Shown here piece after piece: positions 18,026 to 27,834 of a DNA stretch of 64,000 nucleotides. Both the position numbers and the translations under genes were made by a program. The notes beneath the pieces were generated by a model. It saw nothing but the letters and a program-made list of their open reading frames with translations. It did no database searches and had not been told where the DNA came from. Positions within the stretch are counted from its first letter, which is position 1, and the number at the start of each line of letters is the position of its first letter. The stretch comes from Candidatus Gastranaerophilales bacterium (GTDB taxonomy: Bacteria > Cyanobacteriota > Vampirovibrionia > Gastranaerophilales > Gastranaerophilaceae): contig CANQJT010000004.1 of the NCBI GenBank assembly GCA_947624325.1, positions 124,001 through 188,000 of the forward strand. The letters are read 5' to 3'.

Positions 18026-19709
18026 TTGCCATTTCTCCTGTTGCAGCCATTACTCCGTTTAGATTTTCTCTGTCTATTTTTATCGGAAGGTTGATTATAA
18101 ATTTAGAACCTTTTCCTTTTTCCGATTCAAGCCTGATACTGCCCTGATGATTTTTTATAATCTTATGAGTAATTGACATTCCAAGCCCTGTACCTTGTCC
18201 TACGGGTTTTGTTGTAAAGAACGGATCAAATACTTTCCTTGCGGTTTCTTCATCCATACCTATTCCGTTATCTTCAATTTCAATTACCATATTATTGGAT
18301 TTATAATCGGGTTTTAATCTTATCCAGATATCACCTGTTTTTTCTATTGCACTTCCTGCATTATCGAGTATATTCATAAACACTTGGTTTAATTGTCCGC
18401 CAAATGCTTCTATTTTTGGTATAGGTTCATCATATTCTTTATGGATTTCTGCTTTATTTTTAAGTTTATTATGCAGAATATTTAAAGTTGTATCTATTTC
18501 GTGAACTAAATCTACATCTGTAATTGCAGCTTCTTCCATTCTTGAAAAACTCTTTAAATCCTGAATTATATTTTTAGCTCTGTCTGCCCCTTCTTTACAA
18601 CTTTTAATTAAATCGGGCATATCTGTCTTTAAAAATTCATAATCAATTTCTTCTTTTAATTTATCAATATCTTCTTTCTCTTCCGGTTTTAATGAATCGG
18701 AAAATTTAGTATATTCTTCAATTATATTAACTAAATCATTTGAATAATTGCTTAAGTGTGTCATATTTCCGTAAATAAAGTTAATAGGATTATTAATTTC
18801 ATGCATTATACCTGCAACAAGTTCACCTAATGATTTCATCTTCTCAGAGTGAACCATCATAGCCTGCGTATTTTGAAGTTCCGCATACGCACTTTTTAAT
18901 TCTTTTGTTCTTTCCTGAACTTGAACTTCTAATGTTGCATACATTCTTTGAAGAGTATTAGCCATCATATTGTATGCTTCTACCAAATGATTTAGTTCAT
19001 CATACCTCGTATAATCAAGTCTGCCGGATAAATCACCTTCACCTATCTTTGAAATTGTTTTTTCCATTGTTGATAAAGGACCTGATATACTTTTTGCCAA
19101 AAATATTGATATCATTAAAGTTGCTAATAATATTAAACATAATATCGGCATTACCTGGCTGTTAAATGCTTTTTGATATTTTCCTGTTGTGTTTACTTTT
19201 TGAATTCCAAGATATATTGTGTAACCGTTAGATTTAATTTCTATGGTTTTCAATGAATTGACATTATTTACTCCGATTATTTTATCATTTATAACTAATT
19301 TGTATTTCCCTTTTTTGCTCATTGTTTCTTCCAATTTATATTGAGAAGGAAGCATATTTGAATGAACAGGATTCATTAAAATATCGTATACAACAACATA
19401 CCCCACATAATTTCGTCCTAATATATTATTTAAATCATTCATTAAACTTTCTTTTTCAGAGTATGCATATTTCCCAATATTATCAAATACAGGCAGTCTT
19501 GATATTAAATCAGATGATAAATCTCTTTCTACATTATTCAGATATCCCATTGAAGAACTGTACATTAACATACTTACAAAAAAAACCATTAATGTTATTA
19601 CACCCACTAATGTTGTCATTATTGTATTAAAAGTTTTTTTAACAGGAACCTCAAACATTATATTACTTTTTTTGTTTTTCTTTGCTATTGCTTTATTCAT
19701 TTTTTTCAT
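18018..19709 (-). CDS. Sensor histidine kinase with HAMP domain
   Basis: Membrane kinase of about 563 residues: a transmembrane segment near residue 35, an extracytoplasmic sensing domain, a second membrane helix near 195-215, HAMP, a coiled coil, then the H box M-H-E-I-N-N-P-I-N-F (His phospho-acceptor) and a C-terminal ATPase with N-x-x-x-N-A, D-N-G-I-G-M-D and G-x-G-L-G-M. The H-E-I-N-N-P form is typical of kinases that signal to separate regulators. An upstream GTG at 19724 is also open; the ATG at 19709 is preferred because it begins a basic MKK leader. The partner is the overlapping HD-GYP gene. Confidence 0.92.
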   Translation of the reverse strand: MKKMNKAIAKKNKKSNIMFEVPVKKTFNTIMTTLVGVITLMVFFVSMLMYSSSMGYLNNVERDLSSDLISRLPVFDNIGKYAYSEKESLMNDLNNILGRNYVGYVVVYDILMNPVHSNMLPSQYKLEETMSKKGKYKLVINDKIIGVNNVNSLKTIEIKSNGYTIYLGIQKVNTTGKYQKAFNSQVMPILCLILLATLMISIFLAKSISGPLSTMEKTISKIGEGDLSGRLDYTRYDELNHLVEAYNMMANTLQRMYATLEVQVQERTKELKSAYAELQNTQAMMVHSEKMKSLGELVAGIMHEINNPINFIYGNMTHLSNYSNDLVNIIEEYTKFSDSLKPEEKEDIDKLKEEIDYEFLKTDMPDLIKSCKEGADRAKNIIQDLKSFSRMEEAAITDVDLVHEIDTTLNILHNKLKNKAEIHKEYDEPIPKIEAFGGQLNQVFMNILDNAGSAIEKTGDIWIRLKPDYKSNNMVIEIEDNGIGMDEETARKVFDPFFTTKPVGQGTGLGMSITHKIIKNHQGSIRLESEKGKGSKFIINLPIKIDRENLNGVMAATGEMANG

Positions 19710-19763
19710 CCAAATTTTTATCACTTAATATTATTTAACAATATTTTTACAGGTTTTACAAGT

Positions 19764-20345
19764 TTATTTCGTACTATCTTCAATTTGTTTCATAAAACAG
19801 AATTGAACTATTGAAATTCTGTCATAGTTGCTCAGGTCTCTAAACCTGCCCGAAGATATATAACATCCGCCGAAAGCTTCTATTCTTATAGGTTCAAATT
19901 TACATTCGACTTTTTTATTTTCAACTTCAATACTGAGATTATATTCTTTTAAAAGCTCCAATTGTACACTTGTACTTATTTTTAAACCGCCGGCACTTAA
20001 ATCTATTATATTGGCATTGTATTTTTTTCCGTCACATTCAAGTTCTATTTCATTATTAACTTGAACCCTTGAGTATTCTCTTCTTTGAAGATATTTATAT
20101 GTCAATGGAAACCACAATGAAACAATATTATCTTTTACATCTTTAACTATTGTTTCAAAATATAATTGTCCTTTTGGTGTCATTGCAAAAAGTTCGGCAG
20201 TTTCATCAATTTCGTAAGTACCTTCAGATTGAAGTTGTACACTGAAATATTCTTCCGTTACATCAACCACCGTGCATTTTGAAGCATTATCAATACATCT
20301 TGATATAATACTAAATTCTTTATCTTTTACAATTTGTTCTCTCAT
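19764..20345 (-). CDS. PilZ-domain cyclic-di-GMP-binding protein, YcgR-like
   Basis: A 193-residue protein with an N-terminal YcgR-like beta domain and a PilZ domain from about residue 90. The ligand-binding motifs are both visible: R-R-E-Y-S-R (RxxxR, about 94-99) and D-L-S-A-G-G-L-K-I (D/NxSxxG, about 120-127). It lies between an M16 peptidase and a histidine kinase on one strand with gaps under 40 bases. Together with the HD-GYP regulator it gives a small cyclic-di-GMP module, possibly tuning the type IV pili encoded elsewhere in the window. Confidence 0.88.
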   Translation of the reverse strand: MREQIVKDKEFSIISRCIDNASKCTVVDVTEEYFSVQLQSEGTYEIDETAELFAMTPKGQLYFETIVKDVKDNIVSLWFPLTYKYLQRREYSRVQVNNEIELECDGKKYNANIIDLSAGGLKISTSVQLELLKEYNLSIEVENKKVECKFEPIRIEAFGGCYISSGRFRDLSNYDRISIVQFCFMKQIEDSTK

Positions 20346-20381
20346 ACAAACCTTTTTCTTAATTCCAATTTAAAATATTTT

Positions 20382-22997
20382 TTATAATTTTTCAATAGTT
20401 TTTCCGTTACCTAATACCGTAAAGACATATGGTTTTGAAAAATATTTATTTGCAGTTTTAATAACATCCTGTACACTTACGGCATTAATTAATTGAGGAT
20501 ACTTTTGGATAAATGTATAATCTCTGCCTGTTATTTCAAGCGAATTTATAACGGAGGCTTTATCTAAATTTGTTTCCATTGAAAGTACAAAATTCCCGAG
20601 CAGTTTATCTTTTGCTTCAGAAAGTTCTTTATTTGTAACAAATTCATGTTTTAATTTATCAATTTCTTTTAACATGCCCGATTTAGCAGTAATACCTGAG
20701 TCCGGATTAGTTGCGATATAAATTGCAAAAATTCCTTTATTAGTATTTGCCGAAAAAGTTGAACCGACCTGATAAGCAAGTCCTTGTTCATCTCTTAACT
20801 GGGTAAACAATCTTGAACTCATTCCCGAGCCTAAAATAGCATCAATAACCTGCAAAGATGCCCAATCTTTTTCATTTAATACTCCGTCCGTAAGCCAGCC
20901 GAAAACAAGCCATAGAGCCTCTGTATCTTTTTTAACTTTAACAATTTTATTTTGTCCGAGCGGTTTATACTTATATGCATATTGTGCAAGATTTATCACG
21001 GGTGAATTATCATTCTTTAATAAATTTGAAAAGTAATTAATATATTCCTGCGGATTAACATTCCCGTTTATTGTTATTACAACATTTTGAGCAGGAAATA
21101 AATTTTGATAAAATTCTCTTACATCCTGATATTTTACGGAAGGTATTGTTTTTTCCAGCAGTTTTCCTGAATTACCGTAAGGAGTACCTTGCCATATGAC
21201 CGTTTTAAATTCATCAAAAACTAAAGAATCAGGAGTATTTTTAAGTTTTTTAATGGCATTTATTTTATCTTCTTTTACTCTGGCGACATCATATCCGTCA
21301 AGAGTTGCATTTTTTGCAGCTTCTTTAAATATATCAAGCGCTAAATCCTTTTCATTTTTTGTAAATTTAGTAGTTAAACTAAATGAATCACCATTAGCAG
21401 AAGGAATTAGCCTTATTCCGTTTTCCTCCAAAGTTTGAGGCAACTCCTGCCCTCTATATTTATTTGTACCTTTTAAAATAGTATCAGCCGTTACGGAAGC
21501 AACACCAGGGATTTTTTCAAGGTTATTTCCGCCTTTTGCAGTCATTGTCATAGCTATAATATCATTAGCCGTATTTTTAGTTATTACAAGAATTGCACCG
21601 TTTTCCAGCTGATATTTTGTCGTATCTGCATTAGAACTTATTATCTTGGCATTATAGTCCTTTGGCATGATTTCAGGGGTTTTGGTTTCTATTGTTTTAT
21701 TTGGGAATACGACTGAAATAACAGCATTTTCAGAATTTAAATATGTTTTAGCGACATTTTTTATATCCTCTGCCGTAACTTTATTTATATTTTCCAGATA
21801 ATTTTTATAATATGTTGTATTATCCGTTATTGTTGCTGTATAACCGATTTCACCTGCAATATTAGATACTGATTCTCTTGAATAATAAGTATCTCTTTCA
21901 ATTATATTTTTTGCTTTTTTAATTTCACTATCAGGAATTTCATTTTTCTTTAATTTTTGGATTTCCTCAAAAACAGCATCCTTAATCAATTGTATATCCG
22001 TTGAAGTGAAATCGGCAGAAATACAAAATATTGAATCATCCTTCATTGAAGAATTTGATGCGGATATATTAAGCACTAATTGTTTTTGCTCTTTTAATTC
22101 CTTATATAATCTTGAAGATTTTCCCTCTCCAAGCACTGTTGCAAGAACATCAAGTGCATATGAATCTTTGCTGTCAACTTTATCAGCACCTTTAAAGCCG
22201 ATTAATATGTAACCTGTTTCTATATTTAACCTGACCTGATTTTCTATCTGCGATACAGGTTTTTTATCTACCTTATAAATTAGCTTTTTTATCTTATTTA
22301 AGGGAGTATTATAAGTTTTATTAAACTTTTCTTTAACAAGCTCCAGTGCCTTTTGGGTATCAATATCACCTGCAATAACAGTTGTCATATTATAAGGAGT
22401 ATACCAAGTATTGTAAAAATCAAGAATTTGCTCTCTTGATATTGTTTCTATTACTTCCTTTGTACCAATTACATCTCTTTTATAGGGATGGGTTTTATAA
22501 AAACCTTTTATCATATTTTTATATAATATTGTTCTCGGATTGTCATTATTTTTTGCAATTTCTTCAATAACAACTTTTCGTTCTTTTTCAAGTTCTTTTC
22601 TTGGTATTAAAGGATTTAAAAGCATATCGGAATGCAAATCCAATGCCAAATCGAAATATTGAGATGGAATAAGAATATAATAATGAGTAAAATCCTTGCT
22701 GGTTGCCGCATTTGTAACCGCACCTTTTGATTCTAATATTCTGTCAAATTCCTTTGAGGGATGTTTGGGGGTTCCTTTGAAAAATAAATGTTCCAAAAAA
22801 TGTGCTACCCCGTTATTTTCATCTGTTTCATTTATTGAACCTGTCTTTATCCAAGTATCAATTATTACAATAGGATTATCGTGAACCTCTTTTATAATAA
22901 CCTTCTGTCCGTTATCAAGATTAAATGTTGAAAAATCTGAAGCAAATGAAACCAATCCTATAAAAATAAACAGTATTGATAAAATTATTTTCCTCAT
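20382..22997 (-). CDS. Exported M16 family zinc peptidase, two-domain (pitrilysin/PqqL-like)
   Basis: An 871-residue protein with a signal peptide (residues 1-19, cut near S-F-A) and two tandem M16 peptidase units. The first holds the inverted zinc motif H-F-L-E-H (about residues 67-71) and the distal Glu in E-x-x-x-N-N. The second (from about 450) lacks an HxxEH motif and is probably the structural partner. This arrangement is usual for periplasmic M16 enzymes that degrade unfolded or imported peptides. It opens the minus-strand run leading to the PilZ and two-component genes, with a 36-base gap to the PilZ gene. Confidence 0.93.
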   Translation of the reverse strand: MRKIILSILFIFIGLVSFASDFSTFNLDNGQKVIIKEVHDNPIVIIDTWIKTGSINETDENNGVAHFLEHLFFKGTPKHPSKEFDRILESKGAVTNAATSKDFTHYYILIPSQYFDLALDLHSDMLLNPLIPRKELEKERKVVIEEIAKNNDNPRTILYKNMIKGFYKTHPYKRDVIGTKEVIETISREQILDFYNTWYTPYNMTTVIAGDIDTQKALELVKEKFNKTYNTPLNKIKKLIYKVDKKPVSQIENQVRLNIETGYILIGFKGADKVDSKDSYALDVLATVLGEGKSSRLYKELKEQKQLVLNISASNSSMKDDSIFCISADFTSTDIQLIKDAVFEEIQKLKKNEIPDSEIKKAKNIIERDTYYSRESVSNIAGEIGYTATITDNTTYYKNYLENINKVTAEDIKNVAKTYLNSENAVISVVFPNKTIETKTPEIMPKDYNAKIISSNADTTKYQLENGAILVITKNTANDIIAMTMTAKGGNNLEKIPGVASVTADTILKGTNKYRGQELPQTLEENGIRLIPSANGDSFSLTTKFTKNEKDLALDIFKEAAKNATLDGYDVARVKEDKINAIKKLKNTPDSLVFDEFKTVIWQGTPYGNSGKLLEKTIPSVKYQDVREFYQNLFPAQNVVITINGNVNPQEYINYFSNLLKNDNSPVINLAQYAYKYKPLGQNKIVKVKKDTEALWLVFGWLTDGVLNEKDWASLQVIDAILGSGMSSRLFTQLRDEQGLAYQVGSTFSANTNKGIFAIYIATNPDSGITAKSGMLKEIDKLKHEFVTNKELSEAKDKLLGNFVLSMETNLDKASVINSLEITGRDYTFIQKYPQLINAVSVQDVIKTANKYFSKPYVFTVLGNGKTIEKL

Positions 22998-23150
22998 ATA
23001 AAATCCTCAAAATATCCCTTAATAAGTATATTATACATTAATTATTATAAAAATGGATATTTTAAGGATTAACTCTTAAAGGTATATTTTAGAAATACTT
23101 ATAGTATTTTACAAATTTTTATTTTATAAAAATCGTGATAATATTAATCT

Positions 23151-23708
23151 ATGACTACAGAAAAAGAAAAAATGCTTAAGGGCGAATTATATAATGCCAA
23201 TTATGATAAGTCCTTAATTGAAGAACGAACAAAATGTAAAATTTTGTGCTTCAAATATAATAAAATTTCTCCGGAAAAAACAGCAGAAAGACAAGAACTA
23301 ATAAAAAAAATTGTAGGTAAAACAAAGGGCGAATTTTTAATTGAACAGCCTTTTATGTGTGATTACGGATATAATATTGAACTGGGTAAAAATTTTTATT
23401 CTAATCATAATCTTATAATTTTAGACTGCGCAAAAGTAACTTTTGGCAATAATGTTTTTATTGCTCCTAACTGCGGTTTTTACACAGCAGGTCATCCTCT
23501 TGATTATAAAACACGAAACAAAGGACTTGAATATGCAAAACCGATTAAAATCGGAAACAATGTTTGGATTGGAGGAAATGTTGTTGTTCTTGGCGGTGTT
23601 ACTATAGGGAATAACGTTGTAATAGGTGCAGGTTCGGTTGTTACAAAAGACATCCCTGATAATTCACTTGCTTATGGTGTGCCTGCAAAAAAAATAAGAA
23701 ATTTATAA
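23151..23708 (+). CDS. Sugar O-acetyltransferase (Maa/LacA/NodL family)
   Basis: A 185-residue hexapeptide-repeat protein with the N-terminal M-L-x-G-E-L-Y helix of the maltose/galactoside O-acetyltransferase family. The left-handed beta-helix covers about residues 60-180, and A-G-H-P-L-D contains the catalytic His (about 117). The C-terminal turns I-G-x-x-V-x-I-G-x-G-S-V-V-T-K-D-I-P are intact. It transfers acetyl groups from acetyl-CoA to sugars. Placed at the start of a region rich in surface-modifying genes, it may modify cell-surface glycan, but the sugar cannot be told from sequence. Confidence 0.92.
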   Translation: MTTEKEKMLKGELYNANYDKSLIEERTKCKILCFKYNKISPEKTAERQELIKKIVGKTKGEFLIEQPFMCDYGYNIELGKNFYSNHNLIILDCAKVTFGNNVFIAPNCGFYTAGHPLDYKTRNKGLEYAKPIKIGNNVWIGGNVVVLGGVTIGNNVVIGAGSVVTKDIPDNSLAYGVPAKKIRNL

Positions 23709-23740
23709 AATTCCTGTACAATATCTCAAGTAAAGAACTA

Positions 23741-24808
23741 TTGCACGGTTATAACACTCATGATAAAATCAAAACAAAAAGGTTATTATATATTATGTCT
23801 TTTTGTGAACAGCCATTTACCAGAATTGAAATAAACAGTAATGGAGATGTATATACTTGTTGTCCCTTTTTTATAAATTTTCAGTCTTTAGGTAATATTT
23901 ACGAATTACCTTTTGATGAAATTTGGAATGGTGAAATTGCAAGAAATATAAGAAAAAAAATAATTCAAGGGGATTTATCTTTTTGTTCTAATTTGTGTTT
24001 TAGAAAAAATAAAACACAACAAAATTCTTCACAATTTGAAGAAATAGTAAATAACTACCCACAGGAAATACTAATAAGTACAAGCAAATGTTGTAATGTA
24101 AGATGTATATTCTGTCGTGATTCTGAAACAATAAGTTCTAAAGAAAATGATAATTTTGATAAAATAAAAGATATTTTCCTTCCTATATTTAAAGATGCAA
24201 AACTTGTTCATTTCGGTTATGATGGCGATCCTTTTTCAAACAAAAGAGAATGCGAATTAATAAAAACACTTGCGGAAAAATATCCAAACATAAGATTTAA
24301 CTTTAACTCCAACGGAGTTATTGCTAATGAAAAATTTCTTAAAAATCTAAATGTATATGATAAAATTGATTCAATGATTGTTTCAATACATGCTACCAAC
24401 AGATGGACATACAATAAAATTGTAAAAGGTTCAAATTGGAATAAAGTATTATCAAATCTTAATTGTTATTCCGAAATGAAAAAACAAAATTTAATTAAAA
24501 AATTCAGATTGATTTTTGTAGTTTTTTCAGAAAATTATAAAGAAATGCCGAAATTTGTAAGACTTGCACAAAAATTAGGTGCAGAAGCCGATTTATGGAC
24601 TCTTAAGAAAAATGACCAGACTAAAGTAACAGGGGAAGATTTTGAAAAATATTCAATAATAAATCCAAAGCACAAACATTTCAAAGATTTAAAACGTGTT
24701 TTACAAGATCCTATATTTGATTCACAAAACATCCTGCTTGCACCAGAGTTAAAAGATTTAAGAGAACAGAATAACGAATTTAGTTATAAATCCTATAATT
24801 ATATATAA
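23741..24808 (+). CDS. Radical SAM protein with SPASM-like cysteine module ahead of the SAM core
   Basis: A protein of about 337-355 residues. The N-terminal 85 residues look like a SPASM auxiliary cluster domain: E-I-N-S-N-G-D-V-Y-T-C-C-P, a G-N-I-Y-E-L-P-F-D-E-I-W-N-G segment, and C-S-N-L-C. The radical SAM motif C-x-x-x-C-x-x-C (C-N-V-R-C-I-F-C) follows at about residues 118-125. SPASM usually follows the SAM barrel, so the order is reversed. The start is either TTG 23741 or ATG 23795; neither has a strong ribosome-binding site. It follows the acetyltransferase by 32 bases. The substrate is unknown; relatives act on peptides or in glycan and cofactor synthesis. Confidence 0.8.
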   Translation: MHGYNTHDKIKTKRLLYIMSFCEQPFTRIEINSNGDVYTCCPFFINFQSLGNIYELPFDEIWNGEIARNIRKKIIQGDLSFCSNLCFRKNKTQQNSSQFEEIVNNYPQEILISTSKCCNVRCIFCRDSETISSKENDNFDKIKDIFLPIFKDAKLVHFGYDGDPFSNKRECELIKTLAEKYPNIRFNFNSNGVIANEKFLKNLNVYDKIDSMIVSIHATNRWTYNKIVKGSNWNKVLSNLNCYSEMKKQNLIKKFRLIFVVFSENYKEMPKFVRLAQKLGAEADLWTLKKNDQTKVTGEDFEKYSIINPKHKHFKDLKRVLQDPIFDSQNILLAPELKDLREQNNEFSYKSYNYI

Positions 24809-24965
24809 TTTTGTATGATTTTAACATAATATTTAAGTAAAAGGATAAAATGGATAAATAATTTGTAAGATGAACCTTCCGAGTTTAGATATCAAACTTG
24901 CATTTTTATGTCAAAATTCCTGATACAACTTTTAGATTAGGTCAGCGAAGTACACCCAAATCTAC

Positions 24966-26213
24966 TTACAATAATGCATTTGCCTGTTCTTGAACATATT
25001 TATTCGACGGGGCAAGTGATTGTGCTTTTTCTATAGCATTTTTTGCTTCCGTAAGGTATTTATCTTTATGCGTTTGTTTGTATAAATATTCATTTGCATA
25101 AGAAATGTATAAATAATTTACATAATCTTTTCCGCCGAGCTTTTCAAAATACTTTATGGCATTTTCCATATTTCGGTTCCTATAACTTGTATAGGCTATT
25201 CTTTTAAGCATAGCTTCCGCATTTTCTGGCTTATAGTAATTATGTGATGCCGAATCTTTACTTATTACTATTGATACTCTGTCAGATGACTTTTTTACAT
25301 CCAAAACATTGGAATTAATTATATTATACTTTCCTTCATTTACCCATTCTTTAGGAAATGTAGCACGATTTTCCATTATACTTTCAATTCGTTTATCAGT
25401 CATAGGATGATCATCACTCAAAGTTTTAACATTAGGCAATGCATTCATAAATGTTAGGGCTTCCATACCCTTATCCATATCAAATCCTGCACGGGTCATT
25501 AATTCTGCCCCTAAGGCATCTGCAATATATTCCATATTTCTTAACTCAGCAAGATATTTCTTTTTTAAAACAGTCGTTGTAATACCATCAACAGAACTTC
25601 CTGAAATGTCTCTTAATTTTTTTAATCTTGTATACATTTCAGCAGTCCGCTGTTCATGACCTAAAATTTGATGTCCCATTTCATGCCCTATAATAAATGC
25701 TAAAGCATCGGAATTTGTATATAAACTATCGTATAATGCCGTATTTATATATATAAAGTTTGCTGATGATGTTGCGGCATTAAATTCATCTTCTGATTTT
25801 CTGATTGCAATTCTCCAGTTAATATAATCAAGATTATTTGCTCTGATTATTTTTTCTGCAATCCTATATACATTATAGAAATCTACAGATGCAGGCTGAA
25901 CATTTACACTATTTAAATTTGTACTGAGTGCTTTTTTAATTTTTGTATTATAGATTTCGTTATCTTTTGCAATTTTAGCTTTGTATTGACTTTCTTTTAC
26001 TTCCGGAACATTTGAAAGTGATATAAGATGCGGGTCTTTAAATTCAATATCATTGTTTGTTTTTGGCAGATTATATTTTGCTGTATGTTTTTTTACAGAT
26101 TCATATTTAACATTTTTCTTTGTTTCTTTTAACTGTTTATCTAAATACGAACCTGCAAAAACAGGCAGATTAAAAGACATTATAAGCAAAATTGCAAAAA
26201 TCTTTTTCTTCAT
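24966..26213 (-). CDS. Exported M48-family metallopeptidase with C-terminal TPRs
   Basis: A protein of about 415 residues. The ATG at 26213 is chosen because it follows AAGGAG and begins a clear signal peptide (MKKK then a hydrophobic core, ending in V-F-A-G). The peptidase domain has G-H-E-M-G-H-Q-I-L-G-H-E (zinc ligands His-His) and the downstream E-x-x-A-D (M-E-Y-I-A-D-A-L-G-A-E) ligand. The C-terminal 100 residues carry tetratricopeptide-like helices. This is the BepA/YfgC layout, periplasmic proteins linked to outer-membrane protein assembly and quality control. It is divergent from the acyltransferase, with an HTH gene between. Confidence 0.9.
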   Translation of the reverse strand: MKKKIFAILLIMSFNLPVFAGSYLDKQLKETKKNVKYESVKKHTAKYNLPKTNNDIEFKDPHLISLSNVPEVKESQYKAKIAKDNEIYNTKIKKALSTNLNSVNVQPASVDFYNVYRIAEKIIRANNLDYINWRIAIRKSEDEFNAATSSANFIYINTALYDSLYTNSDALAFIIGHEMGHQILGHEQRTAEMYTRLKKLRDISGSSVDGITTTVLKKKYLAELRNMEYIADALGAELMTRAGFDMDKGMEALTFMNALPNVKTLSDDHPMTDKRIESIMENRATFPKEWVNEGKYNIINSNVLDVKKSSDRVSIVISKDSASHNYYKPENAEAMLKRIAYTSYRNRNMENAIKYFEKLGGKDYVNYLYISYANEYLYKQTHKDKYLTEAKNAIEKAQSLAPSNKYVQEQANALL

Positions 26214-26267
26214 AACTACTCCTTTATTTACAAATAGTATTCCAAAACTCAATATAGTGCAAATTTT

Positions 26268-26588
26268 TTATATGAAAATACTTTTAATGATTCTGAATAT
26301 TATTTCTAATTCTTTATTGTTTGAGTTTTTGACAATTTTTATGATTTCATCCTGTATGGTTTTAAAATCCTTTTTGTGTTCAAATTCAAAAATTGATGAC
26401 ATAGTAACATCAAGAGCTTTTGCAATTTTATATATATTCTCAATAGTTGTAAAACTGTTGCCTGTTTCAATTCGGCTTATGTGTCTTGGCTCCATATTCA
26501 CAATTTGCGCAAGTTGTTCTTGGCTATAATTTTTCTTTTCACGCAATTCCTTAATTCTTTTTCCAAATTGCTTTTTTAGATTTTCCAT
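26268..26588 (-). CDS. XRE-family transcriptional regulator
   Basis: A 106-residue protein with a Cro/C1 helix-turn-helix at about residues 8-65 (R-I-K-E-L-R, Y-S-Q-E-Q-L-A, H-I-S-R-I-E-T-G) followed by a short helical tail for dimerisation. The ATG at 26588 is preferred over the one at 26600 because GGGAG lies just upstream of it. It sits between the M48 peptidase and the divergent acyltransferase gene and could control either. No target palindrome is obvious in the 85 bases before the acyltransferase. Confidence 0.85.
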   Translation of the reverse strand: MENLKKQFGKRIKELREKKNYSQEQLAQIVNMEPRHISRIETGNSFTTIENIYKIAKALDVTMSSIFEFEHKKDFKTIQDEIIKIVKNSNNKELEIIFRIIKSIFI

Positions 26589-26673
26589 AACATCTCCCAC
26601 ATCAAGATTAATTTATATTCTTTAAGAAATTAAGGGTGAAATATGTGAAATATTTGTTGATTTTAGACTTTTT

Positions 26674-27834
26674 ATGTGTATTAATGTATATATTATGTGT
26701 TTATCTGATAAAATTTCTACAAATAATGTGAAATACGAATTTAAAATGTTGTATGCTATTGGTATAACATTAATTGTAATTGGACATTGCAAAGATAGCG
26801 GTATTTCATTTTTCAGCGATTTTTTTCCTTACTATTCTTTTCATTTGGCATTATTTGTATTTGCCTCCGGATACTTTTATAACCAAAAATATGAACAATC
26901 AGTAAAAGATTTTCTTATAAAAAAAATTAAAAGATTAATAATTCCTCTATATATCTGGAATATTTTTTACGCAATTCTTTTACACATTATTAAACATTTT
27001 GGATTTTTTGGCGGTGTGCATATAACGTTAAAATCAATATTTTGGCTGCCGATTACAAACGGACATCAGTTTATATTAAACCTGGGAGGATGGTTTGTAA
27101 TTCCGCTATTTATGATACATGTTATTAATATTTTGATAAGAAAATTATTATTTAAATTAAATATAAAGATAAATGAATTTTTATATTTTATATTCTGCCT
27201 GTTGTTGGGCTGTCTTGGGGTATTCTTGTCAAATAGCGGATATAAAGAAGGCTTTTATCTTGTTTTAGAAAGATTTTTATATTTTTTACCTTTTTATAGT
27301 CTTGGTTTTTTATATAAAAAATATGAAAAATATGATAAAATGAATAACTTAGCATATTTTGGAATTATATTTTTTATCACGTTATTAATTATATATTACT
27401 GGGGAGGAATGCCTACTTGTATTCCAAGCTGGGCAGATTTTCACGGCTATTTTCCTTTAGTTCCTTTTATATCAGGAATCATCGGAATAGCATTTTGGTT
27501 TAGAATATCAAAAATCCTAAGTCCCATAGCTGCAAAAAGTAAATATATCAATATCATTGCAGATAACACTTATACTATTATGATAAACCATCTTTTGGGA
27601 TTTAAAGTTCTTGATACTTGCTTTGCAATTTTACATAAATATACTACTTTATGTGCTAATTTTGACATACATCTATATAAAACAACAGTATGGGGCTATT
27701 ATTTGATACATAATAAATCTCAGTTTATAATTTTATATATAATTTTTGGAATTGTTTTTTCAATAGCACTTAAAAACTTTATATTAAAAATAATAGATTT
27801 TATCAAGAACTGTACGAGTAAATTTTCACGATAA
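26674..27834 (+). CDS. Membrane acyltransferase, acyltransferase 3 (OafA-like) family
   Basis: A protein of about 380 residues with ten or so hydrophobic segments. The first contains I-V-I-G-H, the catalytic His region of acyltransferase 3 enzymes. F-A-S-G-Y-F-Y and R-L-I-I-P-L-Y-I-W motifs follow at their usual spacing. These inner-membrane enzymes add acetyl or other acyl groups to lipopolysaccharide, capsule or peptidoglycan sugars. The start could also be the ATG at 26695; no strong ribosome-binding site decides. The neighbouring acetyltransferase and thiamine-diphosphate genes suggest surface glycan modification. Confidence 0.85.
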   Translation: MCINVYIMCLSDKISTNNVKYEFKMLYAIGITLIVIGHCKDSGISFFSDFFPYYSFHLALFVFASGYFYNQKYEQSVKDFLIKKIKRLIIPLYIWNIFYAILLHIIKHFGFFGGVHITLKSIFWLPITNGHQFILNLGGWFVIPLFMIHVINILIRKLLFKLNIKINEFLYFIFCLLLGCLGVFLSNSGYKEGFYLVLERFLYFLPFYSLGFLYKKYEKYDKMNNLAYFGIIFFITLLIIYYWGGMPTCIPSWADFHGYFPLVPFISGIIGIAFWFRISKILSPIAAKSKYINIIADNTYTIMINHLLGFKVLDTCFAILHKYTTLCANFDIHLYKTTVWGYYLIHNKSQFIILYIIFGIVFSIALKNFILKIIDFIKNCTSKFSR

